29,924 bases of DNA, from NCBI GenBank assembly GCA_035720945.1, contig DASTNK010000116.1:1-29924 (forward strand), in the 5' to 3' direction. Of the stretch, positions 24,766 to 29,924 are shown one piece after another (position 1 is the first letter of the stretch; each line of letters starts with the position of its first letter). The notes under the pieces are model-generated. The model ran no database searches, was not told the DNA's origin, and worked only from the letters and a program-made list of their open reading frames with translations. The translations under genes were made by a program, and so were the position numbers. The stretch is from SCQX01 sp035720945. Its GTDB lineage: Bacteria > Pseudomonadota > Gammaproteobacteria > Burkholderiales > Burkholderiaceae_B.

Positions 24766-25740
24766 TCAAATCCGCACCAGCAGGGAGCCCCAGGTGAAAC
24801 CGCCGCCCACCCCCTGCATCAATACCTGTTGGCCGGCGCGGATGCGACCATCCCTGAACGCGACATCGAACGCGAGCGGAACGCTGGCGGCCGACGTATT
24901 AGCGTGCCGATCGAGCGTGATCACGATTTTCTCAGTGGGGATCCCCAGTTTGCGGCCCAGCATGTTGAGAATGCGCACATTGGCCTGGTGCGGAATCATC
25001 CAGTCCACATCGGAGAGCGCCACCCCGGCTTGCTCGCAGACGTCCCGCGCCGATTGCGCAAGCACCGTGACCGCCAGCTTGAACACCGCCTGGCCATCCA
25101 TCCGCAGGAAAGGATCGCCCTCCACCTTGCCGCGCGAAATGCCGCCCGCGGTACAGAGAATGCCCGCTTGGCGGCCATCGGCGCCGAGTTTCGCGCCCGA
25201 AATCCCGGGTTCGTCGGAGGCCCGCAACACCACGGCGCCCGCACCGTCACCGAACAGGACACATGTGCCGCGATCATTCCAGTCCAGAATGCCCGAAAAT
25301 ACCTCGGCGCCGATAACCAGTGCCGTGCGGGCCCGGCCCGAGCGGATGAATGAGTCCGCGGTGATCATCGCATAGACGAAACCGCTGCAAACCGCCTGGA
25401 CATCGAACGCGGCGCCACCGCTCGCACCCAGTCCGGCCTGCACGAGACAGGCGGTGCTCGGGAAAATGAAATCCGGTGTCGAGGTGGCGACGATGATGAG
25501 ATCGAGGTCGGTGGCGGTGACGCCCGCGTGCTCGAGCGCCGCACGCCCGGCGTTGATGGCCAACGAGCTGGTCTTGACACCCGGCTCGGCGATGTGCCGC
25601 TGACGTATGCCGGTGCGCTCGGTGATCCAGGTATCCGAGGTTTCGATCTGCCGCGTCGCCAGATCGGCGGCCAACTCATCGTTGGAAACGACTCGGGGGG
25701 GCAAATAACTCCCCGACCCTATTATCTTCGCATAAGGCAT
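24766..25740 (-). CDS. fabH: 3-oxoacyl-[acyl-carrier-protein] synthase III
   Basis: FabH starts fatty-acid synthesis by joining acetyl-CoA (or another primer) with malonyl-ACP. The 324 residues contain the catalytic triad C118 in QAVCSGF, H251 in IPHQANVRI and N281 in RHANTSAAS, and the C-terminal GVGGGFTWGS. The N-terminus with GSGSYLPPRVVSN is typical, and the ATG follows a weak GGAAG. It is 24 bp downstream of plsX and upstream of fabD, the conserved order. Primer preference cannot be read from the sequence with certainty. Confidence 0.96.
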   Translation of the reverse strand: MPYAKIIGSGSYLPPRVVSNDELAADLATRQIETSDTWITERTGIRQRHIAEPGVKTSSLAINAGRAALEHAGVTATDLDLIIVATSTPDFIFPSTACLVQAGLGASGGAAFDVQAVCSGFVYAMITADSFIRSGRARTALVIGAEVFSGILDWNDRGTCVLFGDGAGAVVLRASDEPGISGAKLGADGRQAGILCTAGGISRGKVEGDPFLRMDGQAVFKLAVTVLAQSARDVCEQAGVALSDVDWMIPHQANVRILNMLGRKLGIPTEKIVITLDRHANTSAASVPLAFDVAFRDGRIRAGQQVLMQGVGGGFTWGSLLVRI

Positions 25741-25764
25741 GACAGGCTTCCGTCAGGCATCTTG

Positions 25765-26847
25765 TCAGGACACAGGGTTCGACAAGTCGTTGGTGGGCTT
25801 CGCCGATGAGGCCGCCGCATCCTGCAGGCGCTGGCGAAGATGATCCATGGCATTCATGGTGCCATCGAGCAGGCCATTGAGCACAGCCTCGTGCGCGCGT
25901 TGCAGCGCGTAGCCGAAAGCGTAAACGTCGGCAGACCCGTGGCTTTTTATGACGATACCCCGCAACCCCCGCAGGGCGGCGCCATTGTAGCGCCGGTTGT
26001 CCACCCGGTCGCGCAGGCGATTGAGAACAGGTTTGGACAGCATGCCGGCCGTCATCGACAGGGCGTCACGGGTGAATTCCTGACGCAGCATGCTGGCGAC
26101 CATTTTCGCCACACCTTCGATGGACTTGAGCACGACATTGCCGACGAATCCGTCACAGACCACGACGTCGACCGTGCCCTTGCAGATGTCGTCACCTTCG
26201 ACATTGCCGTAAAAATTCAATCCACTGGCGCGCAGGAGATCAGCCGCCTGTTTGACCACTTCGTTGCCCTTGATGACTTCCTCACCGATGTTGAGCAAGC
26301 CCACGGTCGGGTTGTCATGGAGGTCAACCGTCTTGACCAGGGCCGTGCCCATGATGGCGAACTGCAGCAGGTGGTCGGCAGTGCAATCAACATTGGCGCC
26401 CAGGTCGAGCATGGTGGTGGCGCCACCCTTCTGGTTCGGAATGGACGTGGCAATGGCAGGACGGTCGATGCCATCGAGCGTCTTGAGCACATACCGCGAT
26501 ATGGCCATCCAGGCGCCGGTGTTGCCCGCCGAGATACAGGCGTCGGCAGCACCGTCTTTGACCGCCTGCGCCGCCACCCGCATGGAGGAGTCCTTCTTGC
26601 GGCGCAACGCGACCTCGACGGAGTCTTCCATGCTGACCACTTCCGAGGCCGGCAATATTTCATACCAGTCGTCCTGACGCACCCCGATCTTGCGAATGCC
26701 AGCCTGGATAGCCTGGGCATCTCCCACCAGCAGGAACCGGGTATCAGGGTGTTCTTGCGCGAACCTGTGGGCAGCGGGAATGGTCACCGGCAAGCCGATG
26801 TCGCCCCCCATGCAGTCGACAGCTATGCGGATTCGGGTCTTGGACAT
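25765..26847 (-). CDS. plsX: Phosphate acyltransferase PlsX
   Basis: PlsX makes acyl-phosphate from acyl-ACP for PlsY, linking fatty-acid and phospholipid synthesis at the membrane surface. The 360-residue protein has the opening IAVDCMGGDIG, then SMEDSVEVALRRKKDSSM, the family box AGNTGAWMAISRY, DLGANVDC and DGFVGNVVLKSIEG. GLRGIVIKSHGSAD closes the conserved core, and a short Ala/Ser-rich tail follows. The ATG lies 31 bp after rpmF; no strong ribosome-binding site is visible, so translation may be coupled in part to rpmF. Gene order rpmF-plsX-fabH is as in E. coli. Confidence 0.96.
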   Translation of the reverse strand: MSKTRIRIAVDCMGGDIGLPVTIPAAHRFAQEHPDTRFLLVGDAQAIQAGIRKIGVRQDDWYEILPASEVVSMEDSVEVALRRKKDSSMRVAAQAVKDGAADACISAGNTGAWMAISRYVLKTLDGIDRPAIATSIPNQKGGATTMLDLGANVDCTADHLLQFAIMGTALVKTVDLHDNPTVGLLNIGEEVIKGNEVVKQAADLLRASGLNFYGNVEGDDICKGTVDVVVCDGFVGNVVLKSIEGVAKMVASMLRQEFTRDALSMTAGMLSKPVLNRLRDRVDNRRYNGAALRGLRGIVIKSHGSADVYAFGYALQRAHEAVLNGLLDGTMNAMDHLRQRLQDAAASSAKPTNDLSNPVS

Positions 26848-26878
26848 CGACGAAGGCGCGAACCTTGAACCGATCCGG

Positions 26879-27061
26879 TCAGTCGTCGTTCTTGGTCTGG
26901 ATCACTTTGCGCCCACGGTACACACCGTTGGGGCTGATGTGGTGGCGCAGGTGGAGTTCGCCAGTCGTTGGCTCGACAGCCGTGGCCGGCGCGCCGAGGA
27001 AATCGTGAGAGCGGTGCATGCCGCGCTTGGATGGGCTCTTTTTGTTTTGCTGAACAGCCAT
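26879..27061 (-). CDS. rpmF: 50S ribosomal protein L32
   Basis: L32 is a 60-residue basic protein of the large subunit. The first residues AVQQNKKSPSKRGMHRSHD and the later TGELHLRHHISPNGVYRGRKVI match the family. The zinc-binding cysteines found in some L32 proteins are absent, as is common in proteobacteria. The ATG at 27061 has AGGAG 6 bp upstream; a longer frame to 27100 is rejected. Confidence 0.96.
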   Translation of the reverse strand: MAVQQNKKSPSKRGMHRSHDFLGAPATAVEPTTGELHLRHHISPNGVYRGRKVIQTKNDD

Positions 27062-27115
27062 GATGACTCCTGGTGACGGGACGCCATTGTACGCGATCAT
27101 CCCGTGAAGTTGAAT

Positions 27116-27640
27116 TTACAACGTCGGTTTTTTGAGTTTGCCCAACACCGAAAACGGCGATGGGCGCTTTTCGTCAGACTCCGAATCAGCCGGCGAGGCG
27201 GATTCGGACGGACATGCATCGTGCCGGGGCACATAGGGCAGACCGAGGATGATCTCATCCTCGATCAACTCCAGAATATCGAGCCGGTGCGATGCGGCGA
27301 TACGCTCGACCGCGACACCATTTCCGTCCGGATCGTGCGAGCCGCCGTCATCCAGATCGGCTTCGGCCACCACCTGAAGCCGGGTCGAGACATCGAGCGG
27401 CTGGGCGAAAGCCTCGAGGCAGCGCTGGCACTCGAGCAAGACGGCCGTTTTCACGGACACCCACAGGAAGACTTCCCCCCCCGTGTTCTTGTCGGCCCGG
27501 ACCGACCACTCCACCGACTGATCGGCCTGCTCGGGCAACCCGGCGCATAAACGGCCGAAGTCGCGCAACGACACCACGCCCGCCACGGCCGAACCCGACC
27601 GCGCCAGTTCATACGTATCGATATACCGCACCGCGCTCAC
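27116..27640 (-). CDS. yceD: YceD/DUF177 family protein
   Basis: YceD proteins are required for correct 23S rRNA levels in E. coli and plants and are nearly always found next to rpmF. This one has 174 residues. The DUF177 core shows FLWVSVKTAVLLECQRCLEAF with the conserved CxxC pair (C71 and C74), followed by the acidic ILELIEDEIILGLPYVPRHD segment and a C-terminal FSVLGKLKK. I chose the GTG at 27640; it fits MSAVRYIDTYELAR and has an AGGTG motif upstream. A longer frame to 27691 has no support. It begins the rpmF-plsX-fab cluster. Confidence 0.9.
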   Translation of the reverse strand: MSAVRYIDTYELARSGSAVAGVVSLRDFGRLCAGLPEQADQSVEWSVRADKNTGGEVFLWVSVKTAVLLECQRCLEAFAQPLDVSTRLQVVAEADLDDGGSHDPDGNGVAVERIAASHRLDILELIEDEIILGLPYVPRHDACPSESASPADSESDEKRPSPFSVLGKLKKPTL

Positions 27641-27722
27641 GCAGACACCTGCTCCAATCCTCCACCGCCCCAATACAGCTTCGCAGACCAAAGGCCCCGA
27701 GCCGCAACAGCCCTAAGCCACG

Positions 27723-27761
27723 CAGCCTTGTATCCAGCCTTGTATCAATACAGCCTTGTAT
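27723..27761. repeat. Three direct copies of an 11-bp repeat upstream of yceD
   Basis: CAGCCTTGTAT occurs three times, at 27723-27733, 27735-27745 and 27751-27761, with spacers of 1 and 5 bp. The block lies 83-121 bp upstream of the yceD start in the 209-bp gap between yceD and the permease gene. A partial relative, AATACAGCTTCG, occurs at about 27673. I see no terminator and no clear promoter in the gap. Confidence 0.7.
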
Positions 27762-27849
27762 TTAAACGGAAAAGGAAACATTCGATAGTAACCTGACTAT
27801 ACCGGGCGGGTCAAACACAACGGTAGCGAGTGCGTCCCCACCGCAACGC

Positions 27850-29181
27850 TCATCCAACGCTTGTCGCGCGGCGACGCCCGAGCCCCATCAGGGCATACAG
27901 GATGATGGAACCGAATGTGGCGGTGCCGATCCCGTCCAGCTTGAAATCGCCAAACTGTAGGGAAAAATTGCCCGCCCCGAGTATCAGTGTCACCGCCGTG
28001 ACAATGAGGTTGCGGTTATCGGCGAAATCCACCTGATTGACGACCCAGATCCGCGCGCCCGCCACGGCGATGAGCCCGAACACCACGATGGACATCCCGC
28101 CCAGCACCGGCCCGGGTATCGTATGAATCAGCGCGCCGAACTTCGGGGAAAAACCCAGGACGATGGCGATCAAGCCAGCTATCACGAAAACCAGCGTCGA
28201 GTAGATGCGGGTGACCGTCATCACGCCTATGTTCTCCGCGTAGGTGGTCACACCCGTCCCACCAACGGACCCCGACACCATGGTGGCCACGGCGTCCCCC
28301 AGGAAAGCGCGGCCCAGGTAAATATCCAGGTTGCGCCCCGTCATGGCGCTGACCGCCTTGATGTGGCCCAGATTCTCGGCCACCAGGATCACCGCCACCG
28401 GCGCGATAAGGCCGATGGCGTGGGTGCTGAACACAGGTGCCTCAAAATGCGGCAGCCCCAGCCAGGGCGCCGCGGCCACCGCGCTAAAGTCCATGGGACG
28501 CCCCAAGCCCAGTCCGTTGGCGCACACCGCATACAACACGCAAGCCAGCAGTAGTCCGACCAGGATCAGCAAGCGTTGCGTCGTCCCACGCGTATAGACA
28601 GCGATACCGCCAACACACAATACCGTCACCAGCGCCATGATCGCTTCAAAGTTCGTGCCGCCCATGGCTCCCTTGGCGGCGATGGGCGCGAGGTTCAGGC
28701 CGATCACCGCGACGATGGCTCCCGTGACCGCCGGCGGCATCAAGGCGTCGATCCAGCCCGCCGCATCCCCGGCGCGCGCGTTCACCCACCACACGATGAT
28801 TCCGATCACCGCATACACCACCCCGCAGACGATGATGGCGCCCAGCGCCAGAGGAATATTGACGTTGTGCCCCGCACCCGCATAGCCGGTGACGGTGATC
28901 ACCCCGCCGATGAAGGCGAAACTGGAACCCAGATAGCTGGGTACCCGCCCTCCCACGAACAGAAAGAAAATGAGAGTGCCGATGCCCGACATCAGAATGG
29001 CGACATTGGGGTCGAAACCCATGAGCAACGGCGCCAGGATGGTCGAACCGAACATGGCCACCACGTGTTGCGCGCCCATCGCGACGTTCTGCGGCCAGGA
29101 CAGGCATTCATCCGGCTGTACCACCAGTCCGGCGCCTGTGCTTTGAATCCGGCGCCAACCGGGAAAATATGATTGCGACAT
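27850..29181 (-). CDS. rutG: NCS2 nucleobase permease, RutG/UraA type
   Basis: This 443-residue inner-membrane symporter imports uracil or a related base. It resembles E. coli RutG through its whole length: QHVVAMFGSTILAPLLMG near the start, then GGRVPSYLGSSFAFIGGVI, LMPPAVTGAIVAVIGLNLAP, VAENLGHIKAVSAMTGRN and GGTGVTTYAENIGVMTVTR, including the substrate-binding Glu in AENLGH and the later AENIGV. The end, DGIGTATFGSIILYALM, also matches. The ATG at 29181 follows AGGAAA; an upstream frame to 29241 is less likely. No other rut genes are present, so a uracil-salvage role (UraA-like) is as plausible as pyrimidine degradation. It sits alone between yceD and a Maf gene. Confidence 0.88.
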   Translation of the reverse strand: MSQSYFPGWRRIQSTGAGLVVQPDECLSWPQNVAMGAQHVVAMFGSTILAPLLMGFDPNVAILMSGIGTLIFFLFVGGRVPSYLGSSFAFIGGVITVTGYAGAGHNVNIPLALGAIIVCGVVYAVIGIIVWWVNARAGDAAGWIDALMPPAVTGAIVAVIGLNLAPIAAKGAMGGTNFEAIMALVTVLCVGGIAVYTRGTTQRLLILVGLLLACVLYAVCANGLGLGRPMDFSAVAAAPWLGLPHFEAPVFSTHAIGLIAPVAVILVAENLGHIKAVSAMTGRNLDIYLGRAFLGDAVATMVSGSVGGTGVTTYAENIGVMTVTRIYSTLVFVIAGLIAIVLGFSPKFGALIHTIPGPVLGGMSIVVFGLIAVAGARIWVVNQVDFADNRNLIVTAVTLILGAGNFSLQFGDFKLDGIGTATFGSIILYALMGLGRRRATSVG

Positions 29182-29264
29182 GGTGTCGTTTCCTGTTTTT
29201 GTTGTTGATTCGATTCGGCTTCTGGATGAAGGGCGCGCCACCTCACACGCTCCGTCGAGGCGAA

Positions 29265-29294
29265 AGTGTACGGTCCCGCGCCCCGGGCCCGCAA
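29265..29294 (-). promoter_or_regulatory. Possible promoter of the permease gene
   Basis: On the minus strand TTGCGG (29294-29289) is followed after 18 bp by TACACT (29270-29265), about 84 bp before the start codon. Matches to consensus are modest. On the plus strand GATAAT (29327-29332) may be a -10 box for the Maf gene, but no -35 goes with it. Confidence 0.28.
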
Positions 29295-29384
29295 GAACAA
29301 CCGGCCGGAAGCCTGGGCGAATAGGCGATAATGAAGCTCATTCAGACAACACGCGCCAACCTGACGCGACCAAACCCTGATCCC

Positions 29385-29924
29385 ATGCGTCTCATCCTGG
29401 CTTCCAGCTCCCGCTATCGACGGGACATGCTGGCCCGACTGGGCCTCCCCTTCGACACAGAAGCCCCGGGGGTCGACGAAACGCCACAGAACGGCGAAGA
29501 ACCCGAATCGCTGGCACGCCGATTGTCCCTGGCGAAGGCGTTGGCGGTGGCGTCGCGCCACCCAGGCGCCGTGATCATCGGCTCGGACCAGGTCGCGTCC
29601 CTGGAGGGAGCTCCCATCGGCAAACCCGGCGGGTTCGATCGCGCGCGCGAACAATTGCGCCGACTCGCCGGCCGAACCGTCACGTTCCACAGCGGCCTGT
29701 GCGTCACCGATGGCCTACATCACGAAGTGGTGTGTGTCGACACGTTTTGCCGGTTCCGCCCCTTGAAAGACCAGGACATCGATACGTATCTGCGGCGCGA
29801 ACAGCCCTTCGACACCGCCGGTAGCGCGAAAGCCGAAGGCTTGGGTGTCGCGCTGATGGAACGCATGACCTCGGACGACCCCACGGCCATCATCGGCCTG
29901 CCTCTCATCGAACTCTGCCGCCTG
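29385..29924 (+). CDS. yceF: Maf/YceF-type nucleotide pyrophosphatase (C-terminus outside window)
   Basis: The open frame runs from ATG 29385 to the window edge: 180 residues with no stop, and about 10-20 more expected. The start LILASSSRYRRDMLARLGLPF is the Maf opening; GVDET (29-33), GSDQV (66-70) and TAGSAKAEGLG are conserved boxes. GSDQV and the SAKAEG motif point to the YceF subgroup, which hydrolyses 7-methyl-GTP, rather than the dTTP/UTP-preferring YhdE group. YceF in E. coli is divergent from yceD-rpmF-plsX, the same neighbourhood as here apart from the permease. The ribosome-binding site is weak. Confidence 0.9.
   Translation, partial: MRLILASSSRYRRDMLARLGLPFDTEAPGVDETPQNGEEPESLARRLSLAKALAVASRHPGAVIIGSDQVASLEGAPIGKPGGFDRAREQLRRLAGRTVTFHSGLCVTDGLHHEVVCVDTFCRFRPLKDQDIDTYLRREQPFDTAGSAKAEGLGVALMERMTSDDPTAIIGLPLIELCRL

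Noticed and set aside
24119..25375. A 418-codon plus-strand open frame opposite fabD and fabH
   Set aside because: It mirrors two conserved genes and has low-complexity Ala/Arg/Ser/Pro composition typical of a shadow frame.

Overview
This is a high-GC chromosomal segment from a betaproteobacterium, most likely order Burkholderiales and probably Alcaligenaceae (Bordetella, Achromobacter or Castellaniella type). The assignment rests on the proteins and on conserved gene orders: rpoE-mucA-mucB-degP without rseC, then lepA-lepB-rnc-era-recO; the yceD-rpmF-plsX-fabH-fabD-fabG-acpP-fabF lipid cluster; and pepA-holC divergent from lptF. No rRNA, tRNA, CRISPR, insertion sequence or phage gene was seen. 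Coding density is about 95 percent.

Region 1 (1-6036) is accessory metabolism. It holds the end of a LivG-type ATPase and a complete LivF-type ATPase, then a CysB-type LysR regulator on the opposite strand. Next comes a two-gene minus-strand operon encoding a periplasmic branched-chain-amino-acid-type binding protein and methylmalonate-semialdehyde dehydrogenase (mmsA). A second LysR gene is divergent from that operon. Its shared promoter region carries two perfect 11-bp repeats 21 bp apart, a good operator candidate. Together the genes suggest uptake and oxidation of a branched-chain or related substrate such as valine.

Region 2 (5996-11731) holds lptF (lipopolysaccharide export) without lptG beside it, then pepA and holC, a Bax-inhibitor-1/YccA membrane protein with a strong terminator, a RarD-like EamA transporter and a PIN-domain protein.

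Region 3 (11781-20997, all minus strand) is envelope-stress and information-processing housekeeping. In transcription order it runs: a YgfX-like membrane protein, rpoE, rseA/mucA, mucB/rseB, degP/mucD, a bidirectional terminator, then lepA, lepB, rnc, era and recO. Many of these genes overlap by a few bases and are probably translationally coupled.

Region 4 (21014-27640, minus strand) is the fatty-acid and phospholipid cluster, transcribed yceD, rpmF, plsX, fabH, fabD, fabG, acpP, fabF. acpP has its own strong promoter, and a 321-bp structured but apparently non-coding gap separates acpP from fabF.

Region 5 (27850-29924) has a RutG/UraA-type pyrimidine permease on the minus strand and a partial Maf/YceF nucleotide pyrophosphatase on the plus strand. 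In E. coli yceF sits directly divergent from yceD; here the permease lies between them, and three copies of an 11-bp repeat lie next to the junction.

The window is mostly ordinary core genome. I found no convincing new multi-gene system. The best leads are the operator-like repeats before the second LysR gene, the repeat-flanked permease position, the PIN/RarD gene pair, the structured acpP-fabF spacer and the missing lptG.
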